Shown: one piece after another, positions 34,001 through 45,977 of the stretch
Layout: each line of letters opens with the position of its first letter
Position numbering within the stretch: the stretch's first letter is position 1
Assembly: GCF_910592395.1 (NCBI RefSeq)
Contig: NC_088326.1
Coordinates: 11,599,001-11,663,000, forward strand
Direction: 5' to 3'
DNA length: 64,000 nucleotides
Origin: Lineus longissimus
Taxonomy: Eukaryota > Nemertea > Pilidiophora > Heteronemertea > Lineidae
The notes under the pieces: generated by a model
What the model saw: only the letters and a program-made list of their open reading frames with translations
What the model was told of the DNA's origin: nothing
Database searches by the model: none
Program-made: the position numbers and the translations under genes

Positions 34001-37000
34001 GTATACATCTATCACCATGCCAACGGGAAGGTGCCAGGCATGTTGGCATTTCAGACTCCTTCTATGAACTTAATAGCAGATTGGGTTACTTGGTGCAGCT
34101 GTAGGAAGGGGGGGCGTGCATGCACCGACCATCACTAGCCGCACCTACACCACCTGAAAATGGACCATCAATCTTGGTTCGCGAACCAATGCCGCACCAT
34201 CGAAAATCCACCAAGCGCGTACACCAGCGCTGCAGCTAGTTACAAAATCCGGCAACAGATGGGGCGCAAACAATAAGCAGAAAGCGCCGCCTGTCGCCGA
34301 ACCATCTAACTAGCTAATTGCCGATCCATTAGCGCGTACACCGTGACAAAGCCGAGCTTTTAACAAGCCGGGTGAATTTGGACCATCAAGCTTGATGGGA
34401 CAAATTCGCCCGGCAATTGTGTACGCGCAACCAGTATTTTGTCTTCAGTTGAACATGTAGAAACCAGAGATATTCCAAGCACTGGACCATTGTTATGGTG
34501 TTTTGAGATAAGATAACTCTACTTTCATTAATGTAAGACCTCTTCCTTGATTTTATAAGGACAATGTTTAATGGGCACTAGGACAGCACTTGTCAGTCTC
34601 GAGGGTGACCTTAATAGAGAGGTTCTACTGTTTATTCAAAATCGTATGCAGATTCTTGGCAATGAGCTGGAGTGATAACTCATCCCTGTGACTCAGAGCT
34701 CGTAACGCGGATGCCAGAACTCCCGATGCCAATATTATGCAGCTCTTGCGAGCGTTAAGCATAAGTGCTGCCACATGTTGAGCATTCTGGGTACTTCTCT
34801 TAGTGCTGTAAACAAGGTTGGCTGATTCATCCTTGAACATCTTCTTCAAGGTTGCCATTATGCAATTTCTTAGAATAGAAGGCTTTAGTTAAAAAGTACA
34901 GGATTTGAAGTAATGAGTTTTTGGTTCTGTGATGCAATATGCATTTTCCAGATTTGAAAAATTATCCTGTTCTGGGTTATTCACTTGACTGGCTAAATAG
35001 CCTCTGCACAAGTACAGTGGAACCTCCCTTAGCGGACACCTCTCTATTAAGGACAACCTATCTATAATTACATAGTAAGTTTTGGTCCCAATTGGTTGTT
35101 TCCATTCAAGATAGATCGGTTCAAGATAGATTGATAGAGAGGTTCTGCTGTACATTTGTGTCATTGAGAATGGTCAGTGAAATCTCAATGTGGTTTGAAG
35201 TCCATGACTGATATTCCCACTGCTATTTGTGATGTTATTCATTATTGATTAGTAAAAGTGTTGTGATCTCATTCTGCATGATTCTGTGTGACTGTGAGTC
35301 ATTGAGGTAATCATTGAGATCTACATGTACATTTCTGTAATTTGGCGGTGAGATGACCTCAGCTGCCTGGAAATCAATGTAATTGATGACATCATCTTCA
35401 AAAATGTGACCCGGGACAGCAAAACCAGGCAAATGTTGTATTATTCAAGGTATTTTAAAAATTTGTGTGGCCTATCATTATCCTCTACTATACATGTAAT
35501 TTCAATCTGCTGACGTTGTGTGCTCCACCAGGTCAATCAAAAACTATCTCGAACTCCCACCCATAAACTAAGCAGATAATTGTTGAATTGTTTGTAAAGG
35601 CATAAATCAAGTAGTGAGTCTTTAGGTCAAGTGATCTCTTGTTCAGTGATAATGCATTATCCATGTAGTTCTATTATAGGTGATCAATCAATGATAGACC
35701 CAGTGAACTTCAACGACATACATTTGTCTATGTCCTGTAAATGATAATTTTTGTACTTTTATCCCCTTGGTTGGGTTTTTAGGTGCAAAATTGGACACAA
35801 AATAGCTATTGATGCTCTTTCTATCGAGTAAAATTTCATACCGATGATAAATGCATCAGTGATGTTGTAATGTTACACAGGTGAAGACTTTCACTAAAAC
35901 CATGGTCCCTTGCCCCTGAGAGTTGAGCCTTAAGTGGCCCCTTAGCCCTGTCAAAAATCCAGTAGGGTTACCACGCTGATAATGATGATGATGATGAAGC
36001 CCAAAAATGTGTTTTTGACCATGATTTTGGCCAAAAAGTGTGATTTCCCCCTCAAGACAAATGTAGCTACAGGCCAGTGCCCCCCACCCCTTGGAACAAG
36101 CAGCGTGGGTCTCACCCACCTTGACATGTGCCTGTTTGTTTCCTAACTCAAAAGATCTTTCTCCTGCTCTTCCAGGACTGGGCCTTCGACGATGGTACGT
36201 CCCCACCAACCAAGATCGTCGACGACTGGTTCAATCTACTGAAGGATCGCTTTAAAGAAGAACCCGGGTGCTGTGTGGCTGTTCATTGTGTAGCCGGTCT
36301 CGGACGGTAAGAATCTTCGGTGTTCTCTATGTAGGATGGGGTTGAACACAGTAGTGCCCTGTGTGCAGTCGACACAGTAGAACCTCTCTATCAAGGACAC
36401 CCTTTATTAAGGACACCCTCTATTAAGGACACCCTCGTGCTAACAAGTACTGTCCTTAATAGAGAGTGGCCTACTTTGCGGTTTTCGCACTAGGTTTGCT
36501 AGTAGTAGGGTTGAAACTTGAGTTTTCGCTTCCTGATTAGAGAGGTCAAGTTGAATGGAAACAACTCATTTGGGTCCAAAACTAGTGTCCTTTTTAGAGA
36601 GGTGTCTGCTAAGGGAGGTTCCATTGTATTTGTAGACTTGGCGTTTCTTTCAAGTTGGATCAAAGACGTATCAAAGTTGCCAAGAAAAAGTCAAAAGCGT
36701 GTTTTTAAAAGTGTCTGTTTCTATTCTGCAGCGCTCCAGTATTGGTTGCCATTGCCCTAATCGAGATGGGGATGAAATACGAGGATGCTGTCGATCTAAT
36801 CAGGCAGTAAGTATAGAGGCTATAACAAGTATTAATTAATAAGTATGGATTAATCTATATTTGATTATAAATGTAAACATAAAAATGTTTAAGTCGCGTG
36901 CCTTTAAGTTTACCTTTAATCCGAAAACCGTCCTTCAAAAAGCCAAATCTTCAACAACTGCTGTAATGAATGGACATTCTGTGCCATCAAGCTCCGCCAG

Positions 37001-37714
37001 TGACTGGTTACACCGAAGGGTACCGCTCGCTGAATGTTGACTTTTACAGGCTTTAAGAGCCCAGTTTTATACATCAGAGTTTCCTTCTCCTCGAGACTGG
37101 TTGCCTACCAGGGCTAACGAAGCCAGTCCCCCCCCCCTGAAACAGGTGGCACTGGTTTACAGGATACCAGTGGCAATTAGGCAAACGTGATCTGGTATCA
37201 CCTGTTCTGACCTGACCTGAGCCTGACCTCAGCAGGTGAACTGGTTGAGAGGCTACTAGTGATAACCAGTCTACCCTGCAGGCAACCTGTACCTGTAGCC
37301 TAGCCTGACCTAATCTAAGCCACCGCATACAAACTTGTGTTTTGCGATAATCTCTTCGATTTGTACACAAATGTCTCAAGATATGTTGACATTAAAAGTC
37401 GTTTTCTTCTTTTATCAAAATTCATTCAAGAACTTGTGTTCTGCGGTTTAAAACAAAGGTCTCAGGATAATAAATGTTGACATTGAAAATTCTTTCTCCT
37501 CTTTTATCAAAATCCATTTAAAGAACTTGCTTTCTTCAATTTGTACACAAAGGTCTCAAGAGAATAAATGTTGACAATAACAATTCTTTCTCCTCTTTCC
37601 AGAAAACGTCGAGGTGCAATCAATGCTAAACAACTTAGTTACTTAGAGAAATACCGTCCGAAATCTCGATTGAAGATTAAGGGCAACGGACAGAAACAAT
37701 GCGTGATCCAGTGA
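31065..37714 (+). CDS. PTP4A: PTP4A/PRL family prenylated protein tyrosine phosphatase
   Basis: Five coding exons: 31065-31175, 31370-31462, 36176-36306, 36732-36806 and 37603-37714, all with GT-AG borders and matching phases. They give 173 residues, the length of human PTP4A1. Seen directly: YKNMRFLIT near the start; VRVC with Cys51, which matches the redox cysteine of the family; the acid loop DWAFDDG with Asp74; the P-loop [10 protein letters not shown] with Cys106 and Arg112; a basic patch; and the C-terminal CAAX box CVIQ. The family removes phosphate or acts as a pseudophosphatase that binds CNNM magnesium transporters at the plasma membrane and endosomes, tethered by farnesylation. The acid-loop proline found in the relatives I know (WPFDD) is alanine here. 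Introns are about 0.2, 4.7, 0.4 and 0.8 kb. The first coding exon probably extends upstream as 5' UTR to an acceptor at 30753. A poly(A) signal AATAAA lies at 38189-38194. Confidence 0.95.
31725..31794. repeat. 70-nt hairpin in PTP4A intron 2
   Basis: Arms of about 29 nt (TGTCTGTTGCCTGTGCTTTA and CTTAAAGCACAGTCAACAGA and continuing) with one mismatch and one bulge around a 12-nt loop GGTACCATGCCT. Size and shape fit a pre-miRNA, but also a small foldback element. Confidence 0.7.
34138..34430. mobile_element. Short TIR element, family C, second copy (inverted)
   Basis: Reverse-complement relative of 25634-26041, shorter by about 115 bp, inside intron 2 of the PTP4A gene. Confidence 0.75.
34625..34858 (-). 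CDS. Possible small single-exon gene of unknown function
   Basis: 77-codon minus-strand frame beginning [12 protein letters not shown] with a fair start context (CATAATGG). The composition looks protein-like (Ala/Leu/Ser/Lys, predicted helical) and unlike the repeat-derived frames nearby. Its stop TAG lies in the CAGTAGAACC end of a half copy of the TA-type element. It is nested antisense in PTP4A intron 2. A splice-acceptor-like TTCTATTCTAAG precedes the ATG, so it could be a last exon. No family recognised; may be chance. Confidence 0.25.
   Translation of the reverse strand: MATLKKMFKDESANLVYSTKRSTQNAQHVAALMLNARKSCIILASGVLASALRALSHRDELSLQLIAKNLHTILNKQ
35013..35152. mobile_element. TA-flanked short element, copy 2
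   Basis: Ends CAGTGGAACCTCCCTTAGCG and GAGAGGTTCTGCTG with flanking TA. Lies in PTP4A intron 2. Confidence 0.8.
36375..36626. mobile_element. TA-type short element, copy 3 (rearranged)
   Basis: Starts CAGTAGAACCTCTCTATC and ends AAGGGAGGTTCCATTG. The interior has multiple TATTAAGGACACC units and extra sequence. Lies in PTP4A intron 3. Confidence 0.7.
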
Positions 37715-40700
37715 CTAACAGCCACGTTAAAGAATATCAATCTCCCCACGCGACCCTTGACCTTGTACTCTCCTGCGAGCAAGACATTTGATTGGACGCT
37801 GCGTCGGAACGGCTGGATGAAGTTAGCGAATGAACGCCCGTCGCCGAGACTGCACAGGAGACGAAATTAAACGTATTATTTCATAAAAGATTTCCGTGTC
37901 TCTCTTTCCAAGATCACGCACATGAAAACTTTTTAAAAAAATCACAGAATATATTTTGCATGACTTTTCCTAGACTCCCTACGACTTCTTTCAGGAATAT
38001 CGACTCTGTCAGCCGACAGGACGTCTTTCTGCAGCAGCAACACACTGGTTACCATGGAAACTGACTGTTTACTGCCTTGACTTAGCATCTTTTATTCGGT
38101 TACCAAGGCAACTCTGTTTATTCTTCGTTGTTTGTTAGCAGGAGCTAGCGTGAGGTCGTGCTAACCATTCAATCTTTCACTGGGCAACAATAAACATCTT
38201 TTCGATCTGATGGGGATTTTTTCTTGATACTTTGATTTACGTGAGGCCAAACCAATGAGAATTTCTGTTTAAAAGGGCCTTACTCAGCTGGTGATCGTCA
38301 GCGAAGTCTTGTTAGTTTTGACATTATGAGACGCTATCACAGCGCAAAAGTCCTTCGTGAAAAGTCACCCTTACACCCCCTATTTGCTGGAATGGACTCA
38401 CTAATTTGAAGAGTCTATGCTGGGAAGTGGGGGTGATCCAGATTTAGTGGAAAGAAACCGAACGATAGCCTTTTCTAATTTTTAACGTTACATTTACTGA
38501 TTTGTTGTGTTTCTTGTTTGTTTTTTTCTGTTGCCATGGTCACCATTAGGCAAAGTAACTGGGGAGGTAATAAAATCCACCCGAAAAAAAACATCAACAG
38601 ATTATTTGGGACAAGTATGTAAGTTTCAACGAACGTGTTGGCTAGCTTTGACGGCAAAATAGATGTATTTTTGTTATGAACTATTTGTCAGCGTTTTGTA
38701 AAAGGAGTGGTGGCATTTCATTCCAGATAGCAGAATCCATGCCAGATTTTATAAGTACCCCTCGGCGTGGCGGTCGACACTGCCCGACTCGATAGCGACG
38801 GTGTTGACACATTTTGTCGACGCGAGATTGTCTTCTCCTGGTGTCTGTATGCGTCGATTCAAAATTATTCTTTCGGGAAGCTAACTAATCGGTTGTTCTT
38901 GATTATTTTGGGGCTAAGCACCTCCCGGGCACTATGATATTATCCGATGAAATGAACTGTGTGAGACTTCTTCTGCTTATGTAATCGCAACCTAAAACTC
39001 CCTGGCATCATGCGGTGGAAAGCGGAGGTGCGACACTTTTGAGAATGTGTTTTACCCCGTACCACATTCATACCTCATCAAGTCCACATCCATTTTACCT
39101 CAATATAGTCAGTCATGTGTAATCTATAAAGTGCTTTGTACATTATACAGCATTCGGACTTAGTTAGGATAAGCCAGTAGATTTGTTTGGTCTAAGTTTG
39201 TACCTCTGTGAAAGTGACGATTTGAAACGTTTCATTTAGTAAATTTAGCCTCATTTGATTTTAGGGATTTTAGGTTGAAGATGAAAATGGCCAAATCCTT
39301 CAGTTCCAAGGCTTGGTGGATTTTCACCGTCCATCAAAGACCTCACACCCCTAAATTCTTTAGTGAGATTATCCAATTCCACTTGTTGTTCCTTTGGTTT
39401 AGTTCATAACAAAGGTTCCCAGGGGTGTTTAGCTCCCTGCTTGGTGTAAACATAACTCTTGACACTGCCGTTTCTCATTAGCAGGGAGTCTTATCTTGGT
39501 GCTGAAGTTTAGTAACTTTTCGCTAGCACCGCTAAAGTTTAGATATAAAGTTTTAATATCACAAAAACATCTGCAATTTGGGATATATAGATATCCGAGT
39601 GTATTAGAACCAGTATTTTCTGCTTTACTCCACCTGAATTGACATTAAAACGGTGTTCTAACAGGTATTTTGTCATAAGTTGATGTGAAAGTGTTCTTTG
39701 AAAAATTCCTTTGGTTTGGCCTGTTTTGAAACGGTTACAACTAAAACTGGCAGTTAGTTGAAGTTATTTCATGAATTGCTGGCACTATGACAGTGAGTAT
39801 GGTATACCGTACGGAGACCAGACTGTGACATCATTATGTGGGCATTTTCGACGTCAATCCATGTCCTTGACCCTTCTGATACCGCCGACAAAGTGTCACA
39901 GGTGGATGACATGTAGGTTGATGTCACAACTCTTTACTTATTGTGGCCAAGACAAAATTTGCTACGTTTCATGTCCAAAATGGCATCTTTTTCTGTTGTG
40001 ATGACATGTGCATGGCCTCTAATGCCAAATCTGATGTTATATCGGTTCCGTTATATCAACGCCCTTCCTCTGCATTGTGTGTATGCTTTCGGCTTCAGTT
40101 TGAACCTATTCCCAGACATTTGGGTCCCTGGCTTGTTGCTTGTTTTTCATCCGTAAGGGTGTAAGGTATACATTGAAATAGACATCTGGACCCAGTTGTT
40201 CAAAGCAAGTTTTTTCTCCAACTCTGTTGTGATTTTAACTTGGGGTTAAGTCTAATGAACTAAGACTAGTGATCTTAATGAATGGAATAATGCCTCGTCA
40301 AGGTAACACAGGTCAGGCCGGGTGTGACACAACTTCTTTTGAACAACTGAGGCAAGGCCAGACTTCGTCTACCACTGATATAATCATTGTGTTCAGCATT
40401 ATTTTGTTTTAATTGTTTCGGCAGTGTTCCAGCGAATTCTTAAGAGCAGGGTGTGTGTTAGCTTTTTTCTCACATCTTCGAACAATAGAAAAGTTTTGGG
40501 GGTTTCGGGATGAAATGATTTGACCTACTTTTTGCAAAGAGCACTGAATTGATTTGCTACAAAGGGGAGTACACTACATGGTTGGGTTATAGACACAAAA
40601 TTGAGTTGTGGCCTTAAAGGAGTACGCCTTTTGTAATTACTGGTGGTCGAGGAAAATAGAAATGCAGTTATACACAATGCCCTAGTGCAGTTATTATTCA

Positions 40701-41255
40701 TACGAATTTGCTGAATCTTGTTCTTTTTGGTATCCTTACAGCTGTCTACATAACGACTTTGCCAAAAGTTATCTTCAGTACGTATTTATGCAATTGGAAA
40801 TGTTCAAATTCAATTACAAATTTCAAATTTTTGATGAGCAACGTAGGCCTTTGGGGTAAATATTCCTGGAGATAACAAATGTCTTGAGCACTTTTGACTC
40901 TGGGTCTGAGGCCAGACGATTTGTAATGAATATGTCCTCGGTCTTTAGGTCACCTTGCTTTCTACTACCCAGCCTCTCCCCGGGAATGGCCATTGTCTAT
41001 ATAGGTTAAGAATTACTGTGGTAGGGCTTATGAATTTTTCACCTAGTTGCTTTTATAGATAGACGTAGGGGCAGTTGTCACGGTTAAAGCACTGTAGTTT
41101 AGTGTAACCACACATAAACAATTTAATGACTCAATTCACGATGATTGCTTTAAACATGCTAGCACTATTTTAGTATCAATATATATATATGTCCAGTTGT
41201 AAAACTAATGTTCTATATTTAAATTTCAATGTATTTTGATGGCAATTGTTGTCTA

Positions 41256-41450
41256 GATTGTGGACACTTGTTGTCTAGATTATGGACACTTGTTGTCTAG
41301 ATTTTTGGACACTTGTCTTGATTTATGGACACTTGGCTGGATTTTTTGGACACTTGTTGTCTAGATTTTGGACACTTGTTGTCTTGATTTTAGACACTTG
41401 TTGTCTTGATTTTGGACACTTGTTGTCCAGAATTTGGACACATGCACATT
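41256..41450. repeat. Minisatellite, unit about 20-22 bp
   Basis: About nine degenerate units of GGACACTTGTTGTCTAGATT. Confidence 0.9.
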
Positions 41451-42174
41451 TGTCTGTTAATTTGTGTGCTGAAAAAAAATCTCATTTTCCTGAGCCTGGT
41501 CAGGATGAAACTGATTCAATATGTGAACAACCTTGACTTAATGCCATGAATTGTCACGAAAAAAATACTGCGTACGCAAACAGGTTAATGAAATGAAAAT
41601 TGCAGCAAAGGCCCGCTGTACTCAGCAAAAATAATGCTTCACGAAACAAAAACAGATTGGTTGAGGAATCTGTTGATTTTCCAGAAGTTTCGCTCAAATG
41701 TTTTTTTTCTGTTCGATGGCAAACAAAAAATGTTCTCTGCAAAAAGTTACTTTGAGAACTGGAACGCTGGAATATTTTATCTGTGAACATATTATCATAA
41801 TGCAATATCTATTTAAGAACATTGCTCGACTGAAATGAATTTATTTTGAAGTTATTGTTTGAAAGTAAAGAATTGTCCTTATTTATACTTATAGGCAATC
41901 AAAATGTTGAGAAGTTTTCGGCATGCTAATTATCAAAAGAATGTGTTGAAACCTAATCATTATTGATAATTATTTTGTACATGGGCTTTGGTGCATGCAA
42001 ATTGTTTATAGTTTTGTTCATTTGGCAACATGCACCAGACCCTGTCATTTGGCTCCAAGCTGTGTGTAAATTTTTAGCCACAAAAATATGATTAATATCC
42101 TGGCACATATTTATAGATTCAAATGTCTGTGGTTAATGTGTGGCGCACATGTATGACTAAGTTTGTGCTTACAG

Positions 42175-42430
42175 GAAACTAAATTTGTGCACACTGACAA
42201 TGATAAAATTTGTGCACACTGACAACTATAAAATTTGTGCATACTGACAACTATGATATTTGTGCATACTGACAACTGGGAAATTTGTGCACACTGACAA
42301 CTATAAAATGTGTGCACACTGACAACTATAAAATGTGTGCACACTGACAACTATAAAATGTGTGCACACTGACAACTATTAAATTTGTGCACACTGACAA
42401 CTATAAAACTTGTGCACACAGACAACTAAA
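42175..42430. repeat. Minisatellite, unit about 25 bp
   Basis: About ten units of GTGCACACTGACAACTATAA with AAATTT or AAATGT between. The minus-strand frame across it is a product of the repeat. Confidence 0.92.
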
Positions 42431-45400
42431 TTTGGGCACACAAACAACTTGATTTGTTAACAGACAACTTAATTTGTGTACACATACAACTAAATTGAGG
42501 AAAAAATGGTCTCAATCTGCCCTGTTGATGAATCCGCATCACAATTTTTCTGCCGTTTCAAGTCTAATTTGTGGTTCAGTCGCATGTGTGCGCCATGCTC
42601 AGTGGTATTCTTCCACCAATTGTTTACACAACAATATCAAAGGCTTGGTACAGCGGGATGGGGGGGGGGTTAACACCTTATTAGAAGTAAATAAATAATG
42701 GCAGTAGTCATTGTCTGATGAAATTCTTCTGGTTATTATGCTCATGTCGTTCACAATTCGATTGACTTAAAATTGTACAGTTATTTTTGTTATGTAGTTA
42801 TTTTGTGTCAGTGGGATGGAGCATTTTACCAGAATGCCTGGAGTCAAATTCTTCACCCACTGAAAATTAGCCACCTAGCGCAGGGCTTTCCGACTTCTCA
42901 ACTGAGCTTGCTGGTAAAGGTGTCTGATGTAGTCGAGATAATGTGGCTAACAGCATTAGAAACTTTAATTTACTTTTAATTTTGTGAATTTTTTTTTTGT
43001 TTTGGTGGCATGGAGCTGCATGGGTCAACATCTTGAGACCCCCAGAGCATCTTATATCTTGCCCACCTTGGCATCCCCGGAGTAACTTTGTTTGGTTCAG
43101 CTTGGCGCCCCAACAATCTGGTTATATTTGTTGAAAAGCCCTGCACCCCAACAATCTGTGTATAAAAGTTAGAAAGCCGTGCGCCCAAGCAATCTGCTCC
43201 GAGTGGTTTGAAAGTCCTGCGAGTGTGTGAAGGTGAGGCCACTATTTTGTGGTGATGAGAAAATAGTGGATCGACAGGAGGTTATCCATAGGTCAGGGGA
43301 CGCTACATTGTCGGTTGATAAGGCTGCCACAAGATGATGTAAATTCCTTTGTTATTATCTACACCCGGGCGTTCCACATTAGAAAATTGCAGGGAGCTGT
43401 TTTTCACTGTCCTGAGTGACTTCGGAGAGCTTGATAACCTCATGAGTAAGGGTTGAAATAAAGTTACAGACAGAAGGATTTTGTATCTGTCCCTAATTTT
43501 CATGGAAAACTGTACTCCTTTCCAAAGATAACCACAGCAGGACAACTTGGTAACTTGGGATGCCTGCTGAATTCTCGGCAAGATGGGAAACCCAATTCTC
43601 CAGACACTTCCCTTGTTTATGATGACATATCAGTGGTATCAGATGATTAAAATGCTCAAACTGCACACTTTAGGGTTTAAAGGCTTTATTTTGAGAATCA
43701 TATTATTTCCAATTTAATTTCAAAAGTCAAGTACCCAGTACTTCAACTTGCCACTCCAGCAGTACATGTGTTTCAAATCTGTTGATTTCAAACTGTCAGG
43801 GTCTCTGGTGATATAATTGGGGGGAAAAATAGAGCCCGTTCAAAATTGCGAAATGGTACACTCAATTCTTGATGGAAACTGCTCAGAACCAAACTGGAAT
43901 TGCATGATCAGAAACAGAGTGTGATTTTAAGATATATATTGGTATATGCTTTTATGTATATATAAGAAGGCGGTATTGTATGCATGTATATCATATTGTG
44001 CTAATCGGATAACTTATATGAACTAGGGAAAATATTTTGTCAGGTCGCTCCTAATCGGCTTATTATCAACTTGAAGTAATATTTGGTCGATGCTCGACTT
44101 GTCCAACACCATCACCTAAGATATGGAGTCCTGGCCTCGCGTCTTCTTTAAAATACAGGAAACATACAAAATATTTTGGATCAAATTGAAGAAATTCACG
44201 TCGCACATTTCAGAATTTTTTTTTAACACATTAATCAAACTTTGAAGAAACATTGTTTGAACACTTACGATCATATCTTCTTGAATTTTTTTTCCATCCA
44301 CGCTTCTGTTTCCGAGAAAATGCGAGAGCTGGATGCCGTCTGCTTGAGTACGGGGTTGGGCAAGTTAATTGTGATTGACAGTTCGCTTCCTAGGCAATTA
44401 GTGACAGTAATCATGCTCGGTTGCGGCCGCAATGTATTTGGAGTGTTTTGATTGGCTAGCCTTTGACCTTGAGGGATAGTAACCTTGACCTTTACATGAT
44501 AGGCCCTTGACCTTGTAAAATATGCCAGGATACTGGAAGAAACAAGAAATTTTTGGCAAATTTACATGTCCAATAAGTCGTCAAGATAACCATAGCTCAA
44601 AGTCTAAGGCGAATTATGCACTGTATATGATTTGATGTTCAATGTATTCTTTATTAGGCCACACCAATTTATTAGTCGGGACAGCGGGGGGCTAGTCACT
44701 CTTTCCATAGACAAATGAAACTACATCAAGAACATCTTGGAGTGAAAGAAGGAAATGACAGGGCTCAGTCCAAGGTTTTCCTTGCTTCCATGATGAGGTT
44801 TTTTGGCACCCCACAAACCAACTTTTAAACTTTGTGTGGCCTTGATGTTTTCGTACTGTATATGTGTTGATAGGCATGCTGGCCACCACGCTTTGTCGTG
44901 TGGCTTTTTGGCGTAAATAAATGCTTTGTACATGTAAAGGTATAATGGAATAATTGTCACAAAAAATAATCAAGATGTGATTTTCTTTATTGTGTGTTGT
45001 TTGATGGTTGATATGGTAAATGTGGAAAAAATATAAAGAACCTAGCAATAGCTCATAGGTGGATATCTCCGTTTACAAAATGACATCATTCTGATGTCAC
45101 GCATAGCTATTAACGCTCTTTTTATGCGTGCAGAAATGGCGCTTAACAGAGGATGGTGCGACACGAGAGTATTAACGTCACACAATCTTTGTTACGTTCA
45201 TTTGGATACAAGGAGTTTTTCCCGCCAACTGGTCACTTTTAGGGACTTTGAAAACTCCCCATTTTACGATTTGGAGGCTTCCCTATGCCTCTTTGGGTCT
45301 CTATTTGATGATTTTAAAAACATTTGTCATAAAACCCAAACTTGGTAAACTATGATCTTGGAAGTTTTGGCACTGATTACCAACGTCTTGGTATGAGAGG

Positions 45401-45977
45401 CCCCCAAAGGGTGACCTCGAGGCCTTCATGGGGCATTACACTTCATGGAAATATCAGCTTGAACCAGATGTATAAGAGCAGGTCTTCAGCTTTGTGACGT
45501 GTATGGATTTGTTTGGTGTTGCCATGACGACATGGACGTAACTTAGGACTCGACTGATGACAAACATACATGTACATGTAATATCAAGTTGATTTTAAAT
45601 ATATTTTAAAAAAGAAATAAAAATTGGAAAATGTTTAGAATCTCACTCTGGCGTTTCTTTATTTCATATTGTTACAATAAATGCTGTGTCACTAGTTGCG
45701 AATTGCAGCTGTTTATATCCCCTGTTGAAGATATCATGTTCAAATCAACATCCAAGGAGAACTGAAATCCTCGCCGACCATTGAAGATTTCTCACCAGGC
45801 CCATCTTCGAAAAAACGTTTTTGAAATCGTCCTAAAGATGTCGAGTTGTTTGTATGATCGACTTCTCCAAGGACTGGAGAACCCCATGTCGGCTTTTGAC
45901 CACTGTAATTCGTGGGATGGAAATCGGCAAGAGTGGCGGGGGTACAACCACTGTATTGTCAATTGAACAGCAAAAGG

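Larger units (their letters stand above)
31463..36175. other. PTP4A intron 2 (4.7 kb)
   Basis: Holds a short hairpin (31725-31794), family C and TA-type elements, and an unassigned minus-strand frame at 34625-34858. Otherwise I see AT-rich sequence with no supported exon. Confidence 0.7.
37715..45977. other. PTP4A 3' flank and intergenic DNA
   Basis: The first 475 nt lead to AATAAA at 38189-38194, so the PTP4A 3' UTR may end there. The rest has no supported gene, apart from two minisatellites (41256-41450 and 42175-42430) and a G run near 42660. Below 45978 is the short 3' UTR of the crotonase gene, to a poly(A) signal at 45663-45658 on the minus strand. Confidence 0.6.

Noticed and set aside
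36518-36760. 80-codon plus-strand frame over PTP4A exon 4
   Set aside because: Wrong phase for the conserved exon and built mainly from the TA-type element.
42111-42350. 79-codon minus-strand Cys-rich frame
   Set aside because: Translation of the 25-bp minisatellite.
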